64,000 nucleotides of DNA, taken from the NCBI GenBank assembly GCA_964017125.1, contig OZ024916.1:1278107-1342106 (forward strand), read 5' to 3'. Shown here piece after piece: positions 46,472 to 58,726 of the stretch. How positions within the stretch are numbered: position 1 is the stretch's first letter; each line of letters opens with the position of its first letter. The position numbers and the translations under genes are program-made. Source of the stretch: Flabesymbios commensalis (lineage: Eukaryota > Annelida > Polychaeta > Terebellida > Flabelligeridae). A model generated the notes under the pieces. It was not told the DNA's origin. It searched no databases and saw only the letters and a list, made by a program, of their open reading frames with translations.

Positions 46472-46476
46472 AAGTA

Positions 46477-47984
46477 ATGTTTTTATATAATTATGTTTAT
46501 GGTTATTATAATGAATGTATGAATGTTATAATCTCATAGCAAAGTATCCCATATCTGTAAAAAATAATGTTCAAGACATGCCACCCCTTGCCATGCTACT
46601 TGATAACTGTGGGGTATAATTTTCTGCTCATTGTAGTCCAGCCATTCATTTGAATTATATGGATAGTGGACAAATCTAATATTTTGATGTGATGTGGGCC
46701 TACCTACTCTACCTAGGCAATGAAGTTAGGCCTAAAACACATACTGTGTAACAGTCGACCCGTGCTGGTTTTGACAACATCAGATGCAGTAGGCCTACAC
46801 CTCTATAGAATTGGAGATTTAATTCAACTCTATGATAAATTGCCAAATTTAAGTTGTTGCCAGTCCGACATGACGAACCTAAAATCGGGACATTTCCAAC
46901 CTCAGTGAAGGTGAAGCTGTGACAAGAGGATGAGCATTATTTAATTATCCATTTATATCAGTCTTGATATAGATAAAATAAGCACACAACATTCCTCGGC
47001 CATTTACTGTTGTCGCCGTTGCATGGCGTGTGTTGCGATCAACAGTAAAACATCACAATTTTATCTAAATCACAGTTTTGATACGCATATAAGGGCATGC
47101 CGTTATGAGCGAGTAAGCCATTCTGAATGACGCACCCTTATAAGGGAACAATTTGTAGTATTTCCCTTTGCCCCAGCTACATGAGGCCTTTAGCCCTAGT
47201 TCAAATTTGGGTAATTATTGTGCAAAAATTTGCACAGACGATTTTCCTGACATGGAAGAGAAGTGCGCAAATTTTACGTCTCACCAAAAAAGTGTAATAT
47301 GTTAAAATAGCTCATTATTTTTATCCGAAATGGGTTTATTTGAAGTCCACAATAGTTGTAGAACATCTTTGAATCAACTCTTGAGTATTTATTACATACC
47401 GAAATCAATTGAGAGAAAAGAATTTTGACTATTTACTGAAAAAGTATGAAAAATTAATACCAGTACAATTGATGTCAGTAGCTCTCTATTGAATTTAAAT
47501 ATATTGCAGTAGCTTAAGATTTAATTACTCAGTGGGAGATAATGAAGAAAAAAGCTCAGATTTCACGTCTAACCAAAATATGTTGAGAATCTAACGTCTA
47601 CAGACGTCAGATTCTGACGTATAAAGACGGTATCCGTGTGGGAAGGGTTTATATGTTTATTAGAATGATTACATTTGACACATATTTGCAGCGCATGCTC
47701 AACTCGTTAGCCGCTACTCAGCCAACATGAGACGTTGGCCCAGCGCTGGTTTACTGTTGGACCACCATCTACGACGTTGGCCCAACAGTAAATCAACGTG
47801 GGCCCAATGACTCGTCGTTAAAATATTTTTTTGGACCCTGAGGTCGAGATCGTTCTCAATCATCGCCATGTTAAAACACGTTGATCCCCCCCCCCAAAAA
47901 AAAAAAAATGGAGCAATCTACGACTGCGACTTTGAAAACAAACAAATGAATGTATCAATCCACACCTCCCACCTTTACTGTGTG
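46477..47984. other. Intergenic, no gene seen
   Basis: It contains a CAGACGTCAGATTCTGACG palindrome piece of family A at 47575-47650 and a CCCAGCA-family piece at 47715-47820. The remainder is AT-rich without recognisable exons. Confidence 0.5.
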
Positions 47985-48178
47985 GGAAAATGAAATGAAT
48001 CGGGCTTTAGGCCACTTTTGTGCACACACAGGCTAAACTGGGCCAAGAGAACCTCCTGAGGATGATGAGAGGAGTGAGATGACACTGCCCTCCCGACACA
48101 GAATTCGAAATTCAAACCCTGGATGTCTGAGGCCGAGCAAGCTACCTCTCGGTCACAGAGGCTCCCCACAATAGGCCT
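47985..48178 (-). mobile_element. tRNA-derived SINE
   Basis: On the minus strand GCCTCTGTGACCGAGAGG then TAGCTTGCTCGGCC resembles a tRNA 5' half with an A box, and CCAGGGTTTGAATTTC about 30 bases later fits a B box (GGTTCRANNCC with two mismatches). An unrelated 3' body of about 100 bases ends near CATTTCATTTTCC. It is probably a Pol III SINE; no second copy is seen here. Confidence 0.5.
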
Positions 48179-49404
48179 ACTGAATTTTATGAGTGGATGG
48201 GGAAGAAACATTTTTGTTTCCTTCAAGCCGCCGAGATACTGTGTGGGGCTGACCACGGCTAAGCGATGTCCCCTATAATTGAACGGGAATCGATGTTTTA
48301 TAGATTTGTTGTTTGCTGTAATGTGTCAGTTTATTGACTATATATAATTTGATGAGGTTAAATTATGACTGCATGCTGGTAATTACCAAGATACATTGAA
48401 CAACATTGATTTAATTAAATCAACGTTCTAGAGGACCGGGTATGTTTAATTCTCATAATCAGTCCAGTGGCTTTCCAGCACGCAGCTTGAAAGGTAGGCC
48501 CATATTTACAGTTCGTGTATTCCTATTGTATAGGCATACGAGTGATTTTCTCTTTCTTTGACAGTTTTACAATAAAATGCATTAGTTGAAGTTTGTTAAC
48601 TATTGATTAATATTTTAATATTATAGAAATGTTGCCCGCGCCAAAATCAGAGACAAAAAAACTACATATAATAATATTATTATGAATAGTAGGTAAAATA
48701 CACGCTGGAAAGCGTAGTAACGTGCAAAATATTTTTTTAAATATGATTTTTCCTTTATGAGAACAAGTAAAATATACATATAGGCCTTATACATACATAC
48801 ATATACATAACATAACCTATTCGTTAGCTTTTTAAAATATTCATACATTTTTTTTTACATACACCGCTATAATACAATAATTATTAACACCCTTAGTTTA
48901 AAGTGCATGGGCCATATATATAGATATATATGTTTGATTCTCCTTCACCGTGAGGTGTCCCAAATGGGGTTGTGATTTTTTGAAAACTTGTCCCACAGTA
49001 TTGCAAGTCATAACAGCCATCCTTACTTCTAATATGTTGACAGAATCATTCAATACGCATCCATTATGCGAGCTTTTTAATGCAAATTATTGACTTATTT
49101 ACCGTTACTAAAAGCGCATAAGGCCTGTTATTTCCGCCAATAGTCACCATAGGGCTGTAGCACATAACTTCCCAGATATAGTCAACCATTTTTATCTTAA
49201 AGTGAAGAAGATTTTGTTTATGGACAAAAATTACTTCAATATAAATATAAAATATCTCACAAAAAAATGGTCGCAACAAATGTCTTTGTAGACAATCATC
49301 TGATCATATAACGGTGAAGGCAAATAATAGGCCTACGTTAAAACTTAAATTCAGTGTCTATTCAATGTCCTTTAATTGATCGTAATGTATGAAAATCTGT
49401 AAAC
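48179..49404. other. Intergenic, AT-rich, no gene seen
   Basis: A short piece near 48636-48720 (GCCAAAATCAGAGACAAAA, GGAAAGCGTAG) resembles the 3' part of the LINE family at 51760-53095 and may be another decayed copy. Nothing else is recognised. Confidence 0.4.
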
Positions 49405-49760
49405 ATGTACACTCTTAAAACCACAGGTGCCTCGAAGAACTTATTGGGGTTCTTTAGTCTGCCACACATAGGGAACCTTTGCAGGTTCCCTAAAGAACGC
49501 ATTGCAGGGTTCTTAATAAGGGTTCTTCGTGATTAAAATAAAGGTTCTTCACGAAGAACCCCAAAGAGTTCTTCTAAGAACGTTTAATGACGAAAAAATG
49601 TGGGTTCAGTGAAGAACCTTTATTATATTTACAGGTTCTTTCGACATAGGGTTCTTCAATGAACCTAGACATGACATGAACACGGGTTCAGTAAGGAACT
49701 GATGATTCACTGACAGGTTCTTCACAGAACTCTTTTCGCGGGTGCTATAGCGGTTCTTAG
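49405..49760. mobile_element. Element rich in GGTTCTTC/GAAGAACC words
   Basis: More than ten occurrences of GGTTCTT, AAGAACC or one-base variants lie in both orientations between ACTCTTAAAACCACAGG at the left and CACAGAACTCTTTTCGCGG at the right. The overall pattern is a multi-hairpin foldback. Ends and target duplication are uncertain. Confidence 0.55.
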
Positions 49761-51759
49761 GGGAACTATATCCATTGTAAATAATAGCTTCTTATAGGAA
49801 TGTGTGTTCGGTTGCACACGTGGCTTAATTTGAAGCAGTTATACTTAGAAAGAGTTTTTATGATAACACAATATTTGTTGAATAGGTCTCACAGACATAT
49901 ATCTATCGCAGGCGGACATCTGGTCAATTAATAAATGAATGAATGAATCGGTCATCCGGTCTATAAACCAATCAATCAATTGGTGATTGTTGGCACATTT
50001 TGTGCTAAATCGAACCGTGAAAATCGAAATATTTTTGAAACATTGATAAATACAAGGCAATCTTATAGAAACATGTTTATTCACCAAACATCGCCTTCCA
50101 TATAGACAAACTGATATCACTATGATGATATAACCATTATTATGTATGTAAGCCTTATGATATTAACTATTATATGCATCGTATCTTGCCAATATACAGA
50201 AGGAATTGAATATGCGCAATAAATTTGAATTTATTTGAAATACATATTTGAAAATTAAATGCACATATTAATCTTTCGTACCGAGGTAATTCACACCATA
50301 TGACAATTTAAAACAACTGATGTATTTTGTTTTGTAACATAAAAACTTTATCTTAGAACAGTGATTAATCTATAGTTTAAAAAAGTACCGTAGCATGTGT
50401 TACTTTGAAGCCGTAGTGCTCTGAAATTTGATGGAATCTATAATCTTTTATAACAATAGCATGTTTTCATAACAAACTTGATAAATTTGCAATTGAAAAT
50501 GGCCATTTGAGCCCTGACATAAAAAAACCAGCGATCATATAACAATATCATATTTCTAGAGTACTATGTTTATGTGGAACCAGACTTGATAGATGTGAAC
50601 CTTATAATGTTCATCTGAGCCATGATGCAAAGAGGATGGGTTCTAATGAACATGACCAAGCTCAAATCGTACTGCCGAAACACTCGCTTATTATCATCAC
50701 TTGAAACCGGGCATTAGAAGTGTGTACTGTAAATGTGAATTTATATCGGCATTCAAGTTTACAGTTTATATTTTCCATAATACCCGGTTTCAAATTGCCT
50801 TTGAACCCCCTTATTCATGTTGAAAGGGAATTTCTACATGAATAGTGAGGCTTTACAGCCTTACAAAACAAAGTGATAGAGCCCCATACTATAGAGTGAT
50901 ATAATAATAGTAATAATAATTAACTAAGTTGATAACATTGTGAATACTTTTTGTACTGTAATTGGAGGCTTATCCTGTGCTACTTTGAAAAGGTAATTCT
51001 CCGAAAATAGCATGGTATTTTTCAGTTTCCTGGGGTATTCTATCCCATACACCCAATACACACAAAAGACACAGGCAAATGCCAAAGTGCCATCTAAGCC
51101 ACTGTCTTTAACAACTATATGTCCATCCATCACTATTGTTATCAAGCGTGGACTTGCCAATCCCCCGTCAATGAGAATAGTTGGAGTCCCCACATCTGGC
51201 TCCTAAACACATAAACAAAAACATGTTATATGTTGAATTATCGACATTTTCTAACCAATATGATAATTACATATAAAGAGAAGTCTGCATACATTTTGCC
51301 AAGTTCCTGTTATGTATATTGTAATAGCAGGTATAGGGCCAATGATTTTCCGTGATCGCGGAAACGGACGGAATTCGCGGAATATACTCTGTGAAACGGA
51401 ATTGTCTAGTTCAAAGTTCAAACGGAAACGTCATTTAAATACACTTTCAAATACACTTATTTCACTCTGTTTTTCATTGACTTTAACCCTTATCCTATTT
51501 ATTTTCCCGTTTCGGAAATCCATTACAATGACGTCATTCTGCTTGACTATTTTTAGCCATTTTTATTTTAGACAATTATTCGCAAAACCGTACAACCTTA
51601 CTAAACGGAACGGCCACCCTTAGTCAGGTATAAGCAGGCAGTAGGCCGGCGGGCCAGGCAGGCCTTAGGCCGGCTGGCCAGAGGTGTGAGACCCCCCTCC
51701 ATAGGTGTGAGAGCCTCCCGCTAGCACTAGGCTCAAACCCTACCCCTCCGCTCCACGGG

Positions 51760-53095
51760 CGTATGTTTATGTTTATGTTTATTTGACTTCCAGTTAAGAA
51801 CATGCAAAAATGGTACATTATAATTATTATTATCATTTTTTGAACATGATATTAACTTTGGTTGACGGGAACAGGTCGAGACGACCTCTACAATGCCTGT
51901 CAACCATATAAGTGAATTAAAATTATAGAATAAAATAATATCCATTGTTTAAAATAGCAAAAGCAATTTAAAAATGTACATAGTATAGATTATAAAGTTT
52001 ACTATTTGTACACATAAAATAAAATAACCGACAATTGTCTGTCATCTGTTTCCCGCACCAAAACCAGAGATAAAATAGCTACACTGTGCTCTACACCGTA
52101 TAGCAAAAAAGGACACTCTGGAAAGCGTAGAAACCTAATTAAAACCTCTAAATGCTTTAGTTGTCTATTATATCAAAAGACATACAACTAGGATATGTGA
52201 AAAGGAAAAACAGTAAAAACTTATGGCACTCTTAATTTTAACATAGACCTACATACATCCCTAAATAAAAGTAATACTATAAACCTAGAATACATCTACT
52301 GACGTCAGCTCATATAGCCGTCGCGCAGCCGAAATATGCTGAGTAGTACCACATATGCAATTTTAGACTGGAGGAAAAACAATCCCAAACTCAAGAAGTA
52401 AATCAGTTGATTAGAGATCTTTGAAATTCAGCATAAGGACCCACCTGGTCTGGAAACAAAGGCTACTGAAAAATCACTAAACCTAAAAATAAAACAAAAA
52501 AAAGACAAATAATAATTTTGAGGGGAACAGCCATCCATGCCATGTGGTAATACTCTAAGTCAGATCATGAAAAGCGTGATCATGTAGAGTGATGTCGGTC
52601 TGCTCCGAACAGTATCAGAGACTGTCTCCGGCCTGAATTCGAGCCAGGCAGACAACACAATGCAACATTCGCAGAATATCGTTCATAGGTCGATCACTTA
52701 AGGTGCCATTTGTGCTAAATATATAGATATATATTCAATACACGAGTATAAGTAAGGCGGGGCGGTTTGTCATCTGCCAACACATGCGTATCGACAACGG
52801 AGCCCTCCGTCCTTAGTCATGAGTGGCTGGTGCTAGCTCAAATAGCCGTCTCACAGCCGATTAAAATTGCACAGGTAGTTTAAGACACAAAATGTTCCGC
52901 TATATTCGACAATTTACACAAGCACAAGCCAGGCTCCAGGTACATCGATTATTCACATCAAATAAGTTCACCATGGCGAGATATAATTCATTCAGGTTCT
53001 TCTTAAAAATCTGCAAGCTACTAGCATCTCGGATAACAAAAGGTAAAGTGTTCCATAAGCGAGCAGTGCGTAGTACTGGCACCCGGCGCATCTAT
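51760..53095 (-). mobile_element. LINE 3' fragment, second copy
   Basis: The minus-strand frame 53091-52900 reads VLRTARLWNTLPFVIRDASS then IFKKNLNELYLAMVNLFDV, nearly the same as at 46207-46010. The 3' end (low coordinates) is a short AAACAT-type repeat (GTTTATGTTTATGTTTATTT on the plus strand, 51763-51783), a simple-repeat tail typical of some LINE clades. It is 5'-truncated. Confidence 0.75.
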
Positions 53096-54423
53096 ATGCC
53101 CACCCTTGACCCAATTTCTTCTTATTATTATTGAATTCATTACATTTCTATCACGACCTGTGGACTAAACGACTGAAGGGTCAAAACAGAGCTTGGCAAA
53201 ACGGTAGTTTTTTATCCAGGACACCGAAATTGGGTTAATAAAAGAAATCCTGATCTCACGATTTAATGTAATAAATTTAATTTAAAAATTATAATCAAAG
53301 TAGCTTTCAAGGGCCTATCAATGTTTTTTTAAAGTGTGAATTACGCCTCATTTTGACAAATATCTGTCTGTCTGGTACCTAGAACGTCTAACGGTCATCA
53401 AAAGAAATGTGTTGTTACGTTTAATCAGTACGTTACGTCACGATGATTGCGATGGTGCGAGGCAATCATGTGACCATTTAGCACCTGGGAATTGAAGAGA
53501 ATATTATTAGAGTGTTAATAATTCATATAATTTCAAATACATGTACTCTTTCCTTGTGAAAGAAGATACAATAACCGTGATTCAGATGAATGTAGTTTAC
53601 AGGCGCATTACAAGTGCTTGACTCTGTGTGCCGGCGCTCTGGTACTTACAATGTCAAAAGTGATTAAAGATAAGCGCTGTTATATGTACATAGCACGTTA
53701 CGTCATGATGGTTGTTTTAAAAAATATAAAAATGTTCTTCACATTACCTACTTTGAGGGCATATCTCGCCATATCTGAAATTTGTATACTTCTCGAAATT
53801 AATACACAGCTTAATTGTGATCAAAATTAACTTATAATTCTACAAGGTTGTAAACAAATATTAGTTATAACGATGACAATATAACACCCATCTGCACAAA
53901 CGTTGGATATGGATGAAAACATGGACGACAACAGTGAATGCCAATATCTGTTTCAGTGAATATATCAATTAAATGTGATAATGCACGATTTGGCCTAGAA
54001 AATGTTTGTTCTCCGATTTCCGATCGACCCTATCAAAACATGTGCGACCCAAATTTATTTTATGGATTTCTAAAAAAAAACGTTAAGGGATGAGTTACCG
54101 ACTGTAATCAAAGTAACTATAAAAATGTTACGAAAAAGAGAGGGGGTTCATATATCTTTATATCATATTGTAAATCTGGTAATTTTTCGCGTGTTAAAAT
54201 TTCCCCGCATTTCTGATTTTGGGACTTCTCATAAAGTTTAGAATTCGCGAATTTACATTTTTATTTAGCAACGCTATGTTATAATAATAACTTTCGTGAG
54301 ATTCGCGAAAATTGAAAACTCGCAGATATTACCAGATGTACAGTAATACGTTTTTACAAAACAATAATAGAGGTGCAACTGATTTCATTTCATTCGCAAA
54401 TTTTATGAATAATGTTCACATAC
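53096..54423. other. Intronic, no gene seen
   Basis: AT-rich unique-looking sequence. If the exon at 54424-54588 belongs to a real gene, its next exons should be sought here on the minus strand; none was recognised. Confidence 0.4.
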
Positions 54424-54588
54424 CTTGGCATCAGTGAATCTATGTTGTATCTCTTCATCACTAGAATGTCGAAAATCCGAAAAAGTGTATCCTGAAAAGG
54501 CTTGAATGAGCGGGGCATTCGAGTACCTCCACAAATACGTGCATTGCGAATCACCGACAACGATAGTAGACTCCATAGTATCAGACAA
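54424..54588 (-). CDS. Candidate first coding exon of an SGNH/GDSL-like protein
   Basis: On the minus strand an ATG at 54588 opens 55 codons and ends at AAG followed by GTATGT (54423-54418), a good donor in phase 0. The peptide starts MSDTMESTIVVGDSQC and continues TYLWRYSNAPLIQAFSGYTF. The GDS after a hydrophobic beta-strand and the following FSGYT resemble the first block of SGNH/GDSL-type hydrolases, in which the Ser is the nucleophile. A TATA box lies about 85 bases upstream. No second exon was found, so it may be a gene remnant or a nested gene in the intron of 50924-58726, same strand. Confidence 0.42.
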
Positions 54589-54670
54589 CTGAGAATTGAT
54601 GTAAGCGAATAGCAGTGAAACTTGCTACGTGTACGTGGCAAATGAGAAATTTGCGTCAAAATACGCCTCC

Positions 54671-54678
54671 CTTATATA
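54671..54678 (-). promoter_or_regulatory. Candidate TATA box
   Basis: The minus strand reads TATATAAG, followed by GGAGGCG. Transcription starting about 30 bases downstream would give a 5' UTR of roughly 55 bases before the ATG at 54588. It is the only TATA-like site I could tie to a candidate first exon; support is positional only. Confidence 0.35.
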
Positions 54679-55023
54679 TCTTACAATCTTTTGGCTCACC
54701 TTTGTCATTATTCACATCTTAACAGTTATGTTAAACGAGCAAAAAATGAACTTCGGGATAGGTTGCATGGCTTCCTAACACTTTGTAACAGGTTCTATGA
54801 TCAACCAGAACAAACTGTGGTTGTAATAACTTGACATGGGGTATTAATGGTATGGCTTCCTAACACCATGTCTGATCAATTGATCAGAGTGTTGGAGCTA
54901 CAGCATACTTGATCATCGTCTGTTATTACATTCTGTAATAAGCTACGGGCACATTTAAAAGTATGATAGTAGGGCTGTAACAGCTGTTTCATAAATGGTT
55001 ACTAAAAGTCCAACATCTCTTAA

Positions 55024-55805
55024 CCTCTTAACCGCCGGTGTCGATCATATTCGGGTTCTCATTGTTTTATTAGCACATTAAAGCAGCCCCTTGGGATGAC
55101 ATCAATTTTCGTTTTTACCTCCGCACTGAAGTAGTGTATCCCACGGATCATGTTTTTATTTTTTTCAGAATTTTCATTTTTTTACATATATTTTTAATCA
55201 ACACTTCTATGAAACCAGAAGTAACCCAAACAAACTATTTGTATACCTGAAGGACGATTGAATGTTCTCACAGCATTGGACCACATGAGTTGAGTAGACA
55301 ATCAGTGCTGCAGGTGTGTTCTCCCGTGTCCTGACTATGAGACACCAATTAGCGGCGACTACTCTGATCTTACCGTCTGATAAGTGGGAATATGTGATGG
55401 AAAGTGCTTAATATTGCTGACTTGTTTTGTTTACATGTCAATATACGACCTGAAAATACAACTATTTCGCTCTTTTTCGGTGCTTTAAAATTGTTTTTTA
55501 CTTTTTTGTATTTTTAGCTAAGATCAGTAGGCTATATAGCTTCATATAAATTAAATTTTCAAAATTGACAACATTGAAAATGTCTCATCCCAAGGGGTCC
55601 CTTTAATAACCACATTGTAAACACGTTCAAGATGAAACGTGACATCAATCTTTGAGCTCCATTTCGTCATATCTGAAGAATGTTTCACTCACTTGAAGTT
55701 GTGGATCGCTCGCGTCAGCGAGACACAACTTAAAGTGGGTGAACTAGCTCGTATAATACACATATAAACACATTAATTTGTACCAGTGTAGAATAGATAT
55801 AGATA
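55024..55805. mobile_element. Family B MITE interrupted by a Kolobok-like MITE
   Basis: The outer element starts after TTAA (55020-55023) with CCTCTTAACCGCCGGTG and resumes after the insertion with the CACTTGAAGTTGTG hairpin (55684-55745). Its right end is decayed. At its internal TTAA a second element, 55082-55602, has inserted and duplicated TTAA (55078-55081 and 55603-55606). Confidence 0.7.
55082..55602. mobile_element. Kolobok-like TTAA MITE, copy 2 (nested)
   Basis: The ends are AGCAGCCCCTTGGGATGACA and TGTCTCATCCCAAGGGGTCCCT. It is the reverse complement of 41269-41806 over its length. It is non-coding. Confidence 0.78.
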
Positions 55806-58726
55806 TATAATATCTAGATCAGGGCGTGGTTAAAACGTTAACGAACTTGCAATCCCTTGACAAATTACCATATTGAAAATATACCTTCTATAATTGGCTC
55901 GCGATCGCCGTAGTATCTTGTGGCCTGTGTGGGCTACCCCCCTCCATAGCCTATGGAGAAGGATGAAGTGGTCAGTGGCTCTGTGCCGGACCCCACCCCG
56001 CTAACACCTATTCCCCCCCCTGCGCCCACGCGTTCACACTTATACTGGTGGCCACTGGCCGTGCCGATCCGTAAGGAAAGTGCCTCGTGCCAATTATTCC
56101 CGCTAGTACTGGATTGGTTCTGGTACACGACGCATGCGCAAACATTATGTAAATGAGCCGGAGCTTGCCGAAATCGGCCGAGGACACCTGAATCACAGCA
56201 TGCATGGTATGACTTAATGTTCGGCCAACGTTGGCTAAGGTGACTGGGAAATGAGAGTACAATCAATACCGCCATGACCGCCGCGTGTGCGTTGATGAGG
56301 GGCTGATGGGTCAGCACTTTTTCTATCTGCGAGTCAGTTTTTTTTATTATTACTTGGCGTTGGTAAAATACTAATATATGCAGTTATAATATGAAAAAAA
56401 AATTGTGTTTCGTTCTGTTGATGATTTTGGCAATCAACTATAATGTGTTGATATTCAATTACAGATCTGAGTTAGGCCTACTTGTAGCACACTCAGTCAC
56501 TGTATTTTAGTCAACAATCTGTGAAAATCGCGCTGAAACGGAAAAAAACGGAATTCACCAAAACGTGAAACAGAAAAGCAATTTTTTTGAAACGGAAAAT
56601 CATTGGCCCTACAGGTAGAAGTTTGTTGAGCAAAATAATTCCATCAGGGAAGTTTTCAGCAGTCAGCCTTACTACCCCGTCAGGCTAAGTTTCCAAAAGC
56701 CATGATTACAATAGTACATATCCTACTTCTATTTCGTTATGCTTCCTGGCAAGTTTCATTTCATACATAAACTATAAATAACATCGAGTAGATCTACTTC
56801 ACGTAATTGATGTTGAACGAGTTATCATGACATAAGTAATGTGGGCGGTAATTGATTGAGTTGTATGAATGAAAAGGTTTCTGAGGAAAATCTAAAGCTC
56901 AGCAAACGTCCTTATCCAGCTAACTTACACTTAGCCCACATCCATAGTGCATGTTGGCCTAACAGACCCTTAATAATGTTAAAAAAGGATATTATTCCAG
57001 TATGACCCCCTTACTACTTATTCCATCCCATTATCTCCGGTGGCCACTTTAATAGTAAAACACTTTAACAGTAACAATCTAGTTGGCAATACACGTGTCA
57101 GTTGACAAAAATCCCGATACATACCAAATACAATGTGACTTTTCCGAATAATATTTAAATTATTTTCTATATGAGGTTTGCTGCGAATGAAAATGGATTT
57201 TGAAAAGCATTCATTTCATTATGATGTTGTGTGTCCCTTACCTTGTCACAAATGTAAAGTAAGGACGCATCTTCTTTAAACAGTAGTGGCAGACAAAAGA
57301 TTGCTGCGCTCATCATCAGACCTGTCCCGAAAACAATGTTATGTATTATTCAAAGAATCAAGTGATTAATTAAATGTAACACATAATAATATAGGGTGAT
57401 TAACAATAACATACGATAAGCTTTGCAAAAGGCACCTTTTTATTTGATATGGGTTGATCCCAGCACAAGTCAACTAATCTAATCTCCTTTGTTTGTCCGA
57501 GATCTTGATTAGGTGACGAATGCCAGTATCAACCCATATCAAACAGGAATCGGTACAGTATTAATTTTTACACGAGAAAAATACTCGTTTAAGGAGTGGA
57601 TCTAGCCTACAATCATATTGTTTTTGAAACAGTCATAAAGTGAATAGCCAGTCGACTCAGGTGTCGGCGACACAATAACAGTGAGAGTGCGAAAATTCGG
57701 ATATATCACACTAAATGAGGTCATTAGGTGTATTACATGTGAGGGGATATTGGATGTTTGATGACTATATTAATTACTAACTGCTCACTTTTTCTAACAG
57801 ACTCCTGTTGAGATGTGTCAATGTCTAGTCGCAAGCTGCGTACGGTGTCAGACTTTGCCGCCATCTTAAGGATTGGTTCAACTAGTGGTGCTAGTCCAGT
57901 AAGTAGAGCCTGGTCAGCATTAATATTATGGTGCAGATGCATCTCATGCAGGATCTATATATTTAAAAGAAACATCAACATCTTAGTTGTGCATTTTCTT
58001 GACAAATATAGACTATAACCATGCCTTGCTATTGGCGTCGAGTGTGTGCCACTGTTCCATTACGTTATGGCTGAAAGGCTGTCAGGGCAATTTCAAACAA
58101 ATATATATATCTGGTCATGACACATCAGCAATACATTTTTCAAAATTAATAATGATCCATCAGTTTTTTGCTCTATAAAATATGTTTTTAAATCCGCCTT
58201 GCTTCTGATTAATCAATTAACTATCAAAATCACTATCACACATCAGCTGTCCATAACTGTTCGCATTGAAAAAGGCATGATAGATTATTTAATGCTTATC
58301 CTGCTGTTCACGACGTTTATGTTTTTCAGGGTTAAATTTGGTTTTAATGTGATATTTAGGTATCCTTTTTACTAAAATGTCCCAGATACAAATAATATAT
58401 AAACACTTGAAGTTGCTGGTAGCGGTAGAGAGACGCAGCTGCAAGTGGGTGAACATTTCAGTATAACAATATTTAGAGGTTAAGGGTTAAAGTGCCATTA
58501 CCATAACATTAAAAAAAGGTATTGCAGTTAGCCTAGTACTCACAAGTCTTGCTTAGATCAAGAAAGGGAACTCCTTTATGACATTCTCCGTTGACATGGA
58601 TTGCATGCTTTTCTTCCTTTTTGTGGCTGTCCTTTCCATGGCATCCTCAAACTGTTCCCAATTTGGTCTCATCTTCTTCATTTCTGACACCATCATGGCT
58701 GTATGCACATCGTAGCTGTGTTCATC

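Larger units (their letters stand above)
51203..57241 (-). other. Large intron of the uncharacterised gene
   Basis: This 6-kb intron holds a LINE fragment (51760-53095), a candidate separate first exon with TATA box (54424-54678), nested TTAA MITEs (55024-55805) and a GC-rich stretch at 55920-56320. The acceptor on the minus strand is GTTTAG at 51203. Confidence 0.65.
50924..58726 (-). pseudogene. Uncharacterised metazoan protein, four C-terminal exons with one in-frame stop
   Basis: Minus-strand exons in transcript order are 58726-58544 (61 codons, phase 0 to 0), 57954-57789 (166 bases), 57321-57242 (80 bases) and 51202-50924 (279 bases, TAG/TGA-type natural end). Every junction has GT donors (GTGAGT, GTGAGC, GTAAGG) and AG acceptors, and the phases fit exactly. 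Key stretches are DEHSYDVHTAMMVSEMKKM, ENVIKEFPFL, RLILHEMHLHHNINAD, LMMSAAIFCLPLLFKEDAS and GTPTILIDGGLAS. I recognise the pattern (basic helix, EFPFL, LP.LF.ED, final TP.I...G) from the C-terminal region of a large set of uncharacterised invertebrate and fish proteins, but cannot name a Pfam family or function. The codon after EFPFLI is TAA (58553-58555 on the plus strand), where CAA would read through. Upstream exons were not found. Confidence 0.7.

Noticed and set aside
51640-51740. GGCCGGCNGGCC-rich patch with a B-box-like GGGTTTGAGCC on the minus strand
   Set aside because: There is no A box at a suitable distance, so I did not call a SINE or tRNA.
55934-56317. Open frame of 127 codons on the minus strand in a GC-rich patch
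   Set aside because: Composition explains the open frame; overlapping frames on both strands are equally open and no domain is visible.
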